From Chlorella sorokiniana (Eukaryota > Chlorophyta > Trebouxiophyceae > Chlorellales > Chlorellaceae), in assembly GCA_025917655.1 (NCBI GenBank), contig CP084620.1, positions 248,001 through 312,000 on the forward strand: DNA of 64,000 nt. The letters are read 5' to 3'. This document shows positions 31,654 through 44,285 of this stretch, one piece after another. The stretch's first letter is position 1. Each line of letters starts with the position of its first letter. The position numbers were made by a program, and so were the translations under genes. A model generated the notes under the pieces. It saw only the letters and a list, made by a program, of their open reading frames with translations. It ran no database searches and was not told the origin of the DNA.

Positions 31654-33331
31654 ATGAACCTGAGTGTCAAGTATGGCAGGGAAACGCTATCCCTGGCCCT
31701 ATCACACGATACCACGGTGGCAGAGCTGCAAGATGAGCTGGAAAAGCTGACGGGACTGATGGTGAGCATCAGCTGCCGCCGAAAGCTGCCGCCAGCTGCC
31801 GGGCACCGACAGCCTTTTGCACGCCTGCCCATATCCGTCAGTACGCTGCAACCATTTTCCTGATGCTGTCCTGTGAGCAGGTTCGCAAGCAGAAGCTCAT
31901 GGCCAGCGGCAAGGTGATTGGCGGCAGGCCTGGCACGCTGGTGGCGGCGGGGTCAAGCCCGGGGCCAAGCTCATGCTGCTGGCTGCGGCAGGGACGGCCA
32001 GCCAGGGCCAGGCTGCGCTGGATGCGGCTCGTCAGAGCCGCCAGGCGGCCCTGGAGCGCGGCAGGCAGCAGCTGGCAGAGCGAGCAGCCAGGGTCGGCGG
32101 AGCCGCGGCAACCCCAGCAGCCAGCATGGCGAAGCGTGCCGAAGCGTGGGCCAAGACAGGCATCGCCGCCCTGCGCGACCTGCAGCTGGCGCAGCTGCCA
32201 GCCGAGCTGTTCAGCGCGGCTGTGGCGCCCAAGCTGCGCGTTCTGGACTGCGGCGGCAATGCGCTGAGCACGCTCCCTCCAACGCTGAGCACGCTGAGCA
32301 CGCTCCAGCGCCTCCGCCTCTCCCTCACCCGCCTCGACGACGCCGGCATGCCCTGGCAGCTGCTGGCGGGGCTGCGCCAGCTGGCGGTGCTGGTTGTCGA
32401 CGACAACCGCCTGGCAGCCCTTCCGGACTGTTTGTCTGGGCTGGCAGCCCTGCAGAAGCTCAGTCTCAACGGCAACCAAATCGGTGAGTCGGTTGGAAGC
32501 TAGAAGGGCACCTGCGGGGCCTATCAAGCGGAGGACACCCTGCCTGGATGGTTCTTATGTTAGCATTGCTGTCGTTGCACAAGCTGCGACCCGCTTATGA
32601 ATGCCGGCCTGCTTCGCTGCCGACTGGTTGTTGCACGCAGCCAGCCTGCCAGACGGCATCGCCAGCCTGACGCAGCTTCGCGTGCTGGCGCTGCGGGGCA
32701 ACCGCCTGGCCACGCTGCCCGCCGCGCTAGGCGGCTGTGGCCAGCTGCAAGAGCTGGATGTGAGGGACAACCAGCTGGCGGCGTTGCCGGCTGAGCTGGG
32801 GCACCTGAAGAGCCTGCGGCTGCTGCTGGCTGACAACAACAGGTGTGTTTCTGGCGCTGCTGGACAGGGCTGGCCACCTGTTCTGCTGAAGACTGTTAGC
32901 AGTACTGCACAGCTGGCCACTCATGCAATCGCACCTTACTTTGGTGCGCTGCAGGCTGTGTGACGTGCCAAGCGAGATCCTCACGGGCTGCACCTCGCTG
33001 GCCACCCTTTCCCTGCACGGCAACCCCGTCACCGCTGAAGCGCTGCGGGAGCTGCCTGGCTGGGCCGCGTTTGACGAGCGTCGGCGCACCAAATACGATA
33101 AGCAGGTGGGTGCTGGCCGGGCTGTTTACGGCCATAGCTGCACAACACCTCCAGGCCTCCTGCCATGCCTTCATGTAATGTGCCTTTCTGCATGTGTCCT
33201 CTTTCTTCTGCATCAGCATGCTATGCTTCGTGTGCTTCCCTGCCGTTGTGAATGTTCAGGTGGACATGAAGGTGCTGAGCGGCAGCTTTGACGAGGGCGC
33301 AGACATCAACGAGTTCGAACACTGGAAGTGA
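31654..33331 (+). CDS. Ubiquitin-like domain and leucine-rich-repeat protein (At2g30105-like)
   Basis: The start at 31654 opens a ubiquitin-like domain (MNLSVKYGRETLSLALSHDT; VAELQDELEKLTG), joined across an intron to VRKQKLMASGKVI. After a coiled Ala/Arg-rich linker come LRRs: LRVLDCGGNALSTLP (32235), LAVLVVDDNRLAALP (32385), LRVLALRGNRLATLP (32680), LQELDVRDNQLAALP (32745), LATLSLHGNPVT (33000). The last exon gives VDMKVLSGSFDEGAD...FEHWK and TGA at 33329-33331, the same ending as the plant LRR/ubiquitin-like protein At2g30105. The role of this family is unclear; a ubiquitin-pathway scaffold is inference. One G appears to be missing near 31951 (GGCGGGG/TCAAG), between VAAG and VKPGAKLMLL. 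TGTAA lies at 33394. Confidence 0.85.
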
Positions 33332-33393
33332 CGATTGCGTCCTCGGTGTTGTTCTTCCCACTTGACAGCCTGCAACATCTCTGTCCTACGATT

Positions 33394-33398
33394 TGTAA
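33394..33398 (+). terminator. Poly(A) signal TGTAA of the UBL-LRR gene
   Basis: TGTAA 63 bases after the stop codon. Confidence 0.5.
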
Positions 33399-33580
33399 CA
33401 TTGGCAGTGGTGGTTTCATGCTGCTTGTGCGGCTGAGTTGGCAGCGTGCCGAGGCGGCGGGGCTGACCTGGCCGCCAGCAGTGACCCGCCGGCGGACATG
33501 CAACCCATCACCAACCAATGGATTATTTGCTTGAACCAACAAGTTGCTTTGCTGTGCGTTCCTGCGTCGCCACAGTCGCC

Positions 33581-36500
33581 ATGGCTCCACTGCCCACCGT
33601 CTCCGCAGCCACCCTCGATCGAGTGCGCGGCGCCCTTTGGGGTGAGCTTCAGACCGAGTGGGATGCATGCCATGACGGCGATCCGCCGCATGACTGGCTG
33701 GCGGTGGTGCCGCCGCCACTTGCTGGCTGCCGCTGGCTCACCTACCCCGTCACCCACGTGCGAGCCTTGGCTCAGGTTTGTCCACACCCGCTGCGAGCTG
33801 TCTTGTGCATCCGCAGGTGTTTACATTGCGGATGCGCTGTCCATGCCTGTGCACTGGTACTATGACGTGCGGGCCCTGCAGCGAGACTTTGGGCGCATCA
33901 CCACGTACCAAGCACCCAAAGAGCGGCACCCGGGTGGGCATGCTGCTCTGCCTGTGAATTTGCAGCTGCCTGGCAGCCGCTCTGGCAGCCGTTGACTGGC
34001 AGCCGCCAGTGGTCCTATGCAAGCAGGAAGGGAGGGGGCAGATTGCCTCGGTTGGGCGGCGGGCGGCTCTGGCCGCTTGCCCATAAACACAACGTCAACA
34101 CATAAGATATTTGATTGAATGTATAAGAAGCCTCCGTCAAGTTTATGCGCCGCCGCCCGCGCAGGCAGCATCATGAGTGTGAGCAACACGGGGGCCACGG
34201 GCGCGGCGGGCAGGGCGGGCGCATCGTTGGCGACGTCATCAACCACGGAAAGCACGACCGCTGGGGCAAGCCGGTGCGTGAGGCTGCCGGTGGTTGGTGC
34301 AGCAGCCCGAAAACTGTGTGTAAAGGGGGAGATCCTTGTGGGACGGATGTCTGGGCAGGGTTGGGGCGTGGTTGTGGCACTCTGGCTGGGGCCACACAGC
34401 CCAACACGGTCGCAACTGCCGCTGTCGGATGCCCTGCGCCGCGTGTCTTGTGACGCAAGCATCATGTCGCACCACGGCCGCGCCCTGGCCTCTGGCACAC
34501 TCGTCGTACCGCCCCGCCGCTCCCGCTGTACCTCGCAGAACGTGCACTATCACGAGGGCATGCAGGCTGGGAGAACACGCTCAACGCGCTCTGCGCCCGC
34601 GTCGTCACGCGGGGCATGGCCAAGCGCGGCGCCTACAGCGCCGAGGGCTTCCTGCAAGAGTGCGCTCGCCGCCGACGCCGCCGCAACAAGCCACGGCGCC
34701 CTGCAGCTGGGCGTGCGCTTGCGCCTGGGCCTGCTGCTGCCCGGTGCTGCATGCCCGGCCCCTTGCCTGCCCAGCACCAGTGGTGGTCAGCTGCTGGACC
34801 AACCCTCCTGTTCCATCTGCCCATCATCCATCGCGCTTTGCATCAATTTTTTTGTGGTGCAGCTACGTTGCCTTCATGACCACTCCGGGCTCCCACAACG
34901 ACACCTACGCGGAATCATATCACAGGGACTTCTTCAGGCAAGAGTGCCTGGCTGCTGCCTGCATGCACTGCGCTGCCCGCTGCCTGCCCTTGCACTGTAC
35001 AGCGGTGGTTTGGGTGGCGGCAGCGCCGTCTATCTTTCATCCAAGCGGTCTCGATCATATTGCCGGCTGGCTGGCTGGTGGTGACCCAGCTGAGCAGCGA
35101 CAGCAGGCAGCGACAGGCGGGGTGGACGTCCCCGGCATGGTTCTTTTCGGGACCAGGCTCGACCTGCACTCACAGTGTGTTTGTTCGCCACCCTGCAGGA
35201 ACTGGGCTGCGGGTGTGCCTCCTGAGAAATGCAGCCGCGGCACGGTGAGGCGCTGCCGCCCGCCCGCCCGCCGCAGCGCGGAGCTCCGCGCGGTCTCGCA
35301 TTTCCCTCGCCACACACGCCACAGTTACCACCCGCTCGGTGCTTTCTGCATCGGCAGCGGCGGCCCCTCCTCTACCGTAGCGCCTCCCGACCCTCTCTGC
35401 CGGTCACCCAACTGCCAGCTCAGCTGGCACACCGCCGCTGTCATACCCACAACTCACTCATGTGCCTTGCCCCCGCAGGAGGGCCACAACACCGCCAGCA
35501 TCGGCGGCTTCGTCACGCTGCCGCCCGTGGTCCTGGGGGCGCTGCAGAAGGGGGTGGAGGCGGCGCAGGCGGCGGCGGCGCGCCACCTCAGCCTCACGCA
35601 CGAGTCGCAGGCCCTGGAGCGGTACGCCAAGGTGGGCTGTAAGATAACATGTGTGCGGAACGGCTGACAAGCATAACGTCTTGGAGCTACCGGATAAGTA
35701 GCAGTGCACGCAACCTGTACCACGGATGGCCAGGCCAGCATCACCGCTGGCCGGGCTGATGGCACCTTGGCATCGGCGGCCCCTCCGCTGGTTCCGCTCC
35801 CGTATTACTTATCTCCTCTTCCACCTCTTTCACCGCCCACAGGTCTACGCCAAGCTGCTGTTCGAAGTGGCGGCGGGGCGGGATCTGCGGGAGGCGGTGC
35901 GTGGCGCCGCCGCCGACGTGGGCCTGGACCTTGGTGAGTCCCCGCCCTCCCAGTTTTGTTCCTTCTGTTACTGCCGCTGTGGTGCTGCTGCGGTGCTTGG
36001 GGGGGCAAAGGTGCCCCCTGGGCGTGCCCGTTTCTTGCCGCATGGCGCAGCTGCCCTCTGCGCCTGTGCCGGTGCTGCTGGCGCTGCTTGCTTGTGCGTT
36101 TGTACAGCTTGAAACATGCATGCCATCTCATCGTCAAGTATCAACTTGAGAGGCCTTGCGCCACGCTGCGGTTGCTGTGCACTTTGCGTCTCCGCTGCTC
36201 ATGCATCGATGAGGCACCTTGATTTTACCGCCGCAGACCGCGTGCTGCGCTATGGCTACACTGATGTGGAGGTGGTGCAGCGCGTGTTTGGCTCTGCCTG
36301 CTACATCACCGACTCGTTCCCAAGGTGAGTGTGGGGAGCTCAGCACAGCCAGCGGACGCGCAAGAGTCTGAGATGCATGGCTTCACTGCGGGGATTCAGA
36401 AACCAGAGGGCAGAGGAAGCAGACAGAGCTGAGCTTGGGCGGGCAGTCGCGGCAGGTTGGCAGCTGGGAGTTGTCGGCTGCTTTCTGGGCGTGGCTCGCC

Positions 36501-37093
36501 GCACGCCAGCCGTCACCCCAACCCAACCCTCCCCGCGCTTTCTCGCGCCTGCCTACCCACCCTCAACCCCCGCTGCGCCCCCTGTGCCTGCCGCAGCGTG
36601 CTCTACCTCGCCTACAAGCATGCCGACAGCTTTGAGGATGCGGTGCTGGCAAACACAAACGTGGGCGGGGAGAACTGCCACCGCGGTAGCGCTCTGGTGA
36701 GCTGTGGAGGGGCCACGGAGTGCCTGGTTGCTGGACGCCTCGTTGCTGAACCTCGCTCTCCAGATTGCAGCCTGCCTCGTGCATGGCATAGCGACGTGCA
36801 AGGTTGTAACTGCCATATGATGTCCGGACTGACCGCTAGGCACAATAACGATGCAGGGCGCAATCATGGGTGCCGCGCACGGCGTGTCGGGCATCCCCCG
36901 CCCGCTGCTGGAGGGGCTGCACGACGGCAAGGCCATTGGCAGCGAAATCGACGACTACATCTCGACGCTCTACCCCGAGGGGCAGGAGCAGCAGGGGGCA
37001 AGGCGGGCGCGGCGGCGGGCGTGCAGGCCGAGCTGTGAGGAGGAGCATGGCGTCGATCGCTCCGCTGACTTATTGACTTCATTGAGAGCATGA
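33581..37093 (+). CDS. ADP-ribosylglycohydrolase (DraG/ARH) family protein
   Basis: Members of this family remove ADP-ribose from proteins or related substrates using two magnesium ions. The start at 33581 (MAPLPTVSAATLDRVRGALWG) sits in GCCATGG. Exons in order: GVYIADALSMPVHWYYDVRA (33818), GRIVGDVINHGKHDRWGKP (34216), NVHYHEGMQAG then NTLNALCARVVTRGMAKRG (34540), YVAFMTTPGSHNDTYAESYH (34861), NWAAGVPPEKCSRGT (35201), EGHNTASIGGFVTLPPVVL (35479), RVLRYGYTDVEVVQRVFGSA (36239), LAYKHADSFEDAVLANTNVG with GENCHRG (36600), and GAIMGAAHGVSGIP (36860). The acidic NDTYAE and GGENCHRG segments correspond to metal-site motifs. The intron after RDFF starts with a GC donor at 34938. Single G losses near 34191 and 34571 break frame. 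The exact substrate cannot be inferred. Confidence 0.8.
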
Positions 37094-37124
37094 TTTCATG
37101 AGCCAACTATTCATTTGATTTGTT

Positions 37125-38403
37125 AGGGCCCCGGATTATAAGTGGCGAACGTTTCCTTCGACCCCGTTTGCTGATGTGGCAAAGCTCTGACCGGCTCGTG
37201 CAGGCGGCAGCAGCGTGTAGCAGCGGTCGCTCCTCGGAAATTCGCCAGTGCACGCGCCGGGCAACAGAATAATCAAGGAAAGGCGGAAAATTGTGACGGC
37301 GGGCTGGGGCGGTGCGTGCGTTGACCGCTGCCTTGGTCGCGCCGAAGCCGGTACGGTACTTCGGAAACAATCCCTTTTCCAGGCGGCTATTTTCTACAGA
37401 AGAACCTTATTATGTAGAGTCTGTGCGACAGAAATAAATTGTTATTCGCTGGCTCTTGTTCTGACCAGTCGCAAAACGATACAGTAACGCGACAAGGAGG
37501 TTTCTGTTGGTTTGCATATCCATCAATATCTCCTTTCGAAACAACAGATCACACGGCTGCTTTCGACAGGGCGGCGGCAATTTCTGCAGCTTTGTGACTT
37601 GCCGCCGCCACTGTTGCGGGGCAGCAAGCTACGCTGTTGCCACGCCTTGAGACTTCAGCACGCACATCCCGCCCGTCGTTTGATTCACACTGAAACAGGC
37701 GGGTGTCCTTGAGCTGCAAGCAGCACGCCTGCGCCAAACACCTACGTGCACGCAGGCGCAGATGTGTCGGGTAATCAGCTCACAAGGCCAACTTGCCAGC
37801 AACCACTTAAGAGTGGGTGGGTATAGCGCGCAGTTTGCTCACACGCTCGATGCGGTATCAGTCCTGTGGACTCTCCCTAGTGCTCCCCTGTCCCACACCC
37901 ATGCACACCTCACTTCCATGCTCATATCATGCTGCATGCCTTGGTGCTGACTAAATGCAAGCCTGATGTCATGCCGCCTGTCATGCGGCAGGGAGCCCAG
38001 CTGTTGCCCTACCCCGCTACTGCCCGGCAGCTTTGAACAAACGGAAAATAGCAATCATGCATCTTGACTCGCCGTCGAGGGCGGTTATGCACGGTTAGGA
38101 TGCATAGTTACAGAGCCGCCCCTTTGACGGCGGCAGCCTGAGCCTGCGCGTGCACACCACCTTCACGCGCATTGCAGCAAGTCGTTACACAGCATGGGTG
38201 TAGCGCAGATTTGCCTATGCCCAGCAGCTACACGTCTTATCTCCAAACACCTTTAATCCTCACATAGTCCCTACCTCGTCAGCCACAACGTCATCACTTG
38301 CACGCTGGTGGTCTGGCGGTAACTGGCAACTCCTCTCGACCCCCTGAAGCCCGGAGGGCGTCCTCAGACGGGGCCCCAAACCTCCTCAGGGCATTATTTC
38401 AAG
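37125..38403. repeat. 1.27 kb unknown repeat, copy 1
   Basis: Begins AGGGCCCCGGATTATA and ends GACGGGGCCCCAAACCTCC...GGCATTATTTCAAG. It matches 38421-39680 in the same orientation along nearly its whole length with many substitutions and small indels. No credible protein is encoded. It lacks clear terminal inverted repeats beyond a short GGGGCCCC near each end, so I cannot assign a transposon class. An imperfect hairpin lies at 38076-38125. Confidence 0.85.
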
Positions 38404-38420
38404 ACATGATCCTGCTAGTT

Positions 38421-39680
38421 AGGGCCCCGGATTATAATAGTGAAGGGGTTTTGTGACGTCACGACAGGTCAGCATGCACCTCGCTGACCGGCTTGTGCAC
38501 GCGATAACAGCGTTTAGCAGCGACGGCTGCTGGAAATTCCGTCAGTGCACGCGCCGAGCAACGTAAAAATTTACGTGAAGCAGAAAATCGCGATGGACGG
38601 CTTGGGTGGTGCGTGCGTTGACCGCTGCCTTGGTCGCGCCGAGGCGGTACGGTACTTCGGAAGCAATCGCGGTGTCAGGCGGCTATCTCCTACAAAAGAG
38701 CGTTGTTTTGTGGATTCTATGCGCCAAATATGCATTCTCTGGCTCTTGTCTTTCTGACCAGTCGCAAAACGATCAGTGCGTTTGGTGGGTTTCTGTTCGT
38801 TTTTCATATCCATCAATGTCGCATCTCGACGAACTTCCGACTGCCCACTTCCGAATGGGCAGCGGGCAATACCTGCAGCGTTGTGACTTGCCGCCGCCGC
38901 TGTTGCGGAGCAGCGAGCTACGCTGCTGCCCGCCGTGAGACTCCAGCATGCACATCCCGCCCGTTGCGTGATTCACACTGACACAGGCGGGTGTCCTTGA
39001 GCTGCAAGCGGCACGCCTGCGCCCAACACCTACGTGCACGCAGGCGCATGTGTGTTGGGTAAGCAGCTCGCATGGCTAACCTGCCTGCAACCACTTAAGA
39101 GTGGGTGGGTGTGGCGCGCAGTTGGCTCACTCTCTCGATGCGTTTCATGCCAGTGGTCTTTCCCAAGTGCTCCCACTCCGCAATACACCCACGCACATCC
39201 CACTTGCATGCTCATACCATGCTGCATGCTTAGTGCTGGCCAACTGCACTCCAGATGTCATGCCGCCTTTCATGCCGCAAGGAGCCCAGCTGCTGCCCCA
39301 ACCTGCCACTGTCCGACAGCTGTGAACAGCAAAATAGCAGCCATGCATCGTCAAGGGCGGCTATGTACGATTAGGATGCATGCTTACATAGCCGCCCTTC
39401 ACGGCGGCAGCCCGCGTCTGTCCGTGCACACTATACTTCACGCACATTGTAGCAAGTCCTTGCACAGCTTGGGTGTGGCGCAGGTTCACCTATGCCCAGC
39501 AGCTCACGCATCCTACCTCCGAGCATTGTTTAATGTTCACATTGTCCCCACCTCGTCATCCACAACGTCATCACTTGCAGACCAATGGTCTGGCGGTAAC
39601 TGGCAACTCCACTCAACCCCCTGAAGCCCGGAGGGCGTCCTCAGACGGGGCCCCAAACCTCCTCAGGGCATTATTTCAAG
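38421..39680. repeat. 1.27 kb unknown repeat, copy 2
   Basis: Direct copy of 37125-38403, starting 17 bases after it ends. The matching hairpin region at 39353-39399 has a perfect 15 bp stem (AAGGGCGGCTATGTA / TACATAGCCGCCCTT) around a 17-base loop, while copy 1 keeps a weaker stem at the same place. Confidence 0.85.
39353..39399. other. Hairpin conserved between the two repeat copies
   Basis: Perfect 15 bp stem and 17-base loop within repeat copy 2. In copy 1 the equivalent segment (38076-38125) keeps the GGGCGG/CCGCCC base of the stem and the loop core GGTTAGGATGCAT or close to it. It may be a structured RNA element, but this is inference. Confidence 0.6.
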
Positions 39681-40027
39681 CGTCCAGGCTTGCTGCAGCC
39701 GTGGGAAGAACTTGAGGCTCTCGCTCAAGCAGTACATTCAAAGGGGTGTACTGCGGAGCTGCATTTCCCTTTTTGGGCCGACGGGTCCCACAGAGGCAGC
39801 TCACATCGAGTTCGTGGCTAATCTCCCGACATTCTGTGAGGCGCGCCGACGCGCATTGGGGACGCTGGCTCTGAAGCTCGTCACAGTTGCGTGGCGTTTG
39901 GCGCCCCCTCAGGCCGAGCCATACCAGCGCAGCGCCTGCAGCACATCCGGACAGCAGCAGCCGCCAAGAAGGGCTTCCCCGACTTCACCACCTTTCCGCT
40001 TGAAAGCTCGGCGGCGGCGGCTGCCAC

Positions 40028-43000
40028 ATGACCGACAACGAGAAGCGCAAGGCCGAGGAGGCGCTGGAGGGAGGCCCCGCCAAGAAGGCAGCCCCCAGCG
40101 GCGACAAGCCCCTGTCCGTCAACCCCAAGCGCGTGCGCCAGCTGCGCAAGGGGGCGGCGCAGGGCGACGGCCCGGTCATCTACTGGTGCGGCGCCGCTGG
40201 CCGCGCTGCTGCGACCCAGACTGTTGACTCGTTTGTTCCCATCAATGTAATTTTTAGTAGATTAAGTTAGCAGCTGTTCCCAATGCATGCTACCCACTAG
40301 CTTTCCTCTGCATCTGGCGCAGGATGTCGCGGGACCAGCGGGTGCGGGACAACTGGGCGCTGCTGCACGCGGCGGCCGAGGCCTCCAAGCGCGGCGTGCC
40401 CGTCGCAGTGGCCTTCAACCTGGTGAGCCGCTGATCTCTGGGCTTGCCCCAGTGGCGGTGGACGCTGACGTGAACAGCAGCGTGTGACTCCAGGGGGAGT
40501 GCGGTGGCAGCAGCAGCCTCGCAGCGGCCACTATCGACGGTAGCAGCGGGACTCGGCCTGGCCAACGCCTCTTCCATTCGTCCCTCCACCTCTTATATCT
40601 TTGAATGTATTGCTGATTGCTTAGTTGCACACCTATAACCCTTCATGCTGCAATCTGAAACGACGATCGCAGGTGACCGAGTACCTGCACGCCGGCGCCC
40701 GCCAGTTTGGCTTCATGGTGCGCGGGCTGCGCCTCATGCAGCCCAAGCTGGAGGCGCTCAACATCCCCCTCTTCCTGCTCAAGGGTGAGGCGTGCTGCAG
40801 CAGAGAGCCGCTGATAGTTTTGGTTTCGTGCTGCTCCAGCAGCACGCTGGCCCCCGTGCACCCCAACTGCACGAGCCATCTCCAACCCCGACAAGTCCCA
40901 GGGTACATGTTGTTCGCAATGCTGCACCCCCACCCCTCTCTGCTCGCAGGAGACCCGCTGGACACAATCCCCGCCCTGGTCAAGGGCACGGGCGCCTCGC
41001 TGCTCGTCACCGACTTTGCGCCGCTGCGGCTAGGGCGGGCGTGGCGGGAGGGGTGGCGGAGCGGGTGGAGGTGCCTTTCCACGAGGTGGATGCACACAAC
41101 GTGGTGCCCTGCTGGGTGGCCTCAGGTGGGTGGGGCGCTGCGGTGGAAGGCTTGGCTTCACGCGGTGGTGGTGTTTTTGTTTGTGTGGAGCGGGCGGCTG
41201 TGGTAGCACTCTCTGCCCGTGCCCCGCCCATACGCCTACCCACACAGCGACACACTTCCACCCCCGCAAAACCGCTACCCACCCATCCAGACAAGCGAGA
41301 GTACGCTGCGCGCACCATCCGCCCCAAGATCCACGCCAAGCTGCCCGAGTTCCTCACAGAATTCCCGGAGCTGCCGCCTCAGGTGGGGATGAGTGGTTCT
41401 GCTCACGGTTCTCACTTGTGTCCCCGTGCCGATGGGTGCGGTGGCGTGGCGGCAGCTTGCGCCACCGGCATGCAAAGGCGTCCTGGGAGGCTGGCAGTTC
41501 CAGCTGGGCGCTCTGCCGCCGGCACACCTGTGGCTCTCGACTCTGTGCAGCATAAGCACGAGGCCCACGTCAACCCAGGTCAATCGCGGCTGATGGAGGC
41601 CTCTCCTTAGTAAACCTTCTCCCTTGTCACATCGCTCACAGCAAGGAACTGTTGATTCCTCGTGTCCTTTGCAGCCAGAGTGGACTTGTGCCGTGAAGCC
41701 AGACCCGGTTGACTGGGACGCTCTGCTGGCGGAGGTGCTGGCCCGCGGCGCCGCCGTGCCCGAGGTGGCGTGGTGCCAGCCTGGAGAGGAAGCCGCCATG
41801 GAGGTGCGCCGAGGCCGCCTTCTGCTGCATCTGCTTCAGCAGCCGCTTCTGCACTTGCTGCTTCCGTACCGGTCGTGGGGGTGCATTTGTTGCCCGGGAC
41901 GGGGTGCTGTGCGGGGCTGGGTGGCAGCTGCCGCCTGTGGCCGCTGCCAGGGACAGCCAACGTCCTTGGGCAAGGCATGACCTGCAGCGATGCAAGGTTT
42001 TGCAAGGTAGATTGGACATCTTGGTGCCAGTGCCTGCAGAGCCAGCCTGCCATGCAATCCCTCCTGGCTGATTACCGTGCGCATTTTGCCCGTGCAGGCT
42101 CTACTGGGCGAGAAGGGCTTCCTGGGCAAAGCGAGGCTGGGCAAGTACTCGGAGAAACGCAACGACCCCACGGTAGATGCCCTGTCCAACCTGTCACCCT
42201 ACTTCCACTTTGGCCACCTGGCGCCGCAGCGTGCCGCTGTGGAGGCAGCCCGCAAGAAGGCCCTGTCCAAGGTGGGGCAGGGGGTGGCCTGCCGCTGGGG
42301 TACCCCTCCGGTGCTGCCTGGGGGCGGCAAGGGGAGCGCAATGGCGAGCAGATGAGACAGCTGAGCAGACGGATCAGCCTGCGAGTCTTTTTGGTTGTTG
42401 CCAGCCTGTTGAAGGCGTTGCAAGGTGCCTTGAATGCCTCTTCAACTCCTTTTGTTTTCCTCCTGTCCCTGCCAGGCCTCGGTGGAGGGCTTCTTGGAGG
42501 AAATGGTTGTGCGGCGCGAGCTGTCTGGTGAGACGCTCGTATCAAGCTCTATTCATCTACGCATCATCCTGCAGGCATCAGACGGGGAAGCGCATGCCAA
42601 AAGGCTGCGCAAGAGCTTGTGGGCAAGGGCGCCCGCCCGCCTTGCTCGACACTCGCGATCGCCCCCTGCTGCCACGATGCCGCCCACTTTCCGCATGATG
42701 ATGCCGACTTTCTTTTCCTCCTACTTCACTTGCGCAGACAACTACTGCTTCTACGTTGAGAACTACGACTCCCTTGATGCCGCCTACGACTGGGCCCGCC
42801 AAACGCTGGACGCACACCGGGCGACAAGCGCGAACACGTGTACACCAAGTGGGCGGCGGCGGCGCCTCCCTGCTTTTGGCCAAACTGCTTCATCTGTGCA
42901 GTTCTGAAACATGTGCAGGAGTGGGGCCGCTCTGCACCGGGCGGCTGGTTGCTGTCTCAATGTCTGTCGGCGCCTTTGAGTGACGCTCCTGTCATTGCCG

Positions 43001-44050
43001 CTACCTCTTGTTACATCTCCGCAGGGAGCAGTTTGAGAAGGGGCAGACGCACGACAAGCTGTGGAACGCGGCGCAGCTGGAGATGGTGCACTTTGGCAAG
43101 ATGCACGGCTTCATGCGCATGTACTGGGCCAAGAAAATACTGGAGGTGGGGGCATGCTGTCCTAAATGTGTGCAGAAGCCTTGGGATGGTTGTGTTGTTT
43201 GTGTTGTGAGGCAAACGGCCTTTGGCATTGGTTGGTATCCACAAGGCAAGGTTGTGTGGGTGGCAGCCTGGCTATCAGCATGGCCGTGCCTAGCGGACAG
43301 CAGGCCTCTGCCGCCAGACCGAGGCCTCCACAGCCAAGCAGCGATGCGTTCAAGCAGAGCTGGCTGCGCCGCGCCCACTCTGCCTGCTCGCAGTGGACGG
43401 CGTCGCCCGAGGAGGCCCTGGAGATCGCCATCTGGCTGAACGACAAGTGAGGCGACAGGCTGCGGTGGCTTGCGATTGGGAGGAGCGGTGGCTGCCGGCA
43501 GTCGCCGAGCCAAGCAGCACTGGGGCCGTGCAGGCTGCAGCGCCGCAGCCCGCAGCGCCGCCAGCTGCAGCTTGGAGCTGGCATGCGTCGCTTAGTGGGC
43601 AGGCTGCACACGCGGCGCAAGTGCAGTTCTCTGCCCCTCTGCATCGCATTGCGATTTGTACCGCTTCACTGCCTGTATAGGTACGAGCTAGATGGCCGGG
43701 ACCCCAACGGCTACGTGGGGTGCATGTGGTCCATTGCCGGCATCCACGATCAGGTGGGACGTACAACCTCGCCGATCACTTTCTTTTCAAATTACATTAC
43801 ATCAATGCAGTGTGCCCCGCATGGCTGGTTGCCTGGGTGGGCCCCCGCACCGCTCCAGTCCTCGGGTACCTTTGATCCCCATGGCGCAGGGGTGGGCGGA
43901 GCGCGCCGTTTTGGCAAGATCCGCTACATGAACTACGCTGGCTGCAAGCGCAAGTTCGATGTGGACCGGTATGTGGCACGCGTCAGCGCTCTGGTGCGCG
44001 ACCTCAAGAAGGGCGGCGCCGCCGCCACAGCAGCGGCGAAGAACGCGTGA
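40028..44050 (+). CDS. PHR2: Class II CPD photolyase
   Basis: Flavoenzyme that uses blue light to split UV-made cyclobutane pyrimidine dimers. The start at 40028 gives a Lys-rich N terminus ([16 protein letters not shown]). The first exon ends Y-W across an intron to [20 protein letters not shown], a class II hallmark. Further exons: [20 protein letters not shown] (40690), [20 protein letters not shown] (40952), [19 protein letters not shown] (41066), [20 protein letters not shown] (41299), GLGKARL-type segment then [20 protein letters not shown] (42105-42260), [38 protein letters not shown] (43027), [36 protein letters not shown] (43682), [19 protein letters not shown], with TGA at 44048-44050. 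Single-base losses near 41051 and 42821 interrupt the frame. An upstream in-frame transit peptide exon is possible but not seen. Confidence 0.93.
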
Positions 44051-44285
44051 GAATCCACGCGGGGATTCGTGCGCGCAGCTTGCTGCAGGGACGCTGCACT
44101 ATACAGCGCTTGGCACAAGTTCAGTGCTGCACCTCGCTGCGTTTATACAGCTCTTGACTCTGCTGAAGCGCCGGCCAACTGACATTGCAATCTGCTGACA
44201 ATTTTTTTTGTGACTTTTAAGTGATGCACATACAACCAATCATAAACAGAGCCGCGGTGTTGTACACAGGCATGTGTTTCCAGCG

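Noticed and set aside
37121-37140. TTAGGG as telomeric repeat
   Set aside because: It occurs once per repeat copy with no tandem array, so it is not telomeric.
39712-40227. Long plus-strand open frame before the photolyase
   Set aside because: It overlaps photolyase exon 1 in another frame and has no recognisable features. It may partly be 5' UTR.
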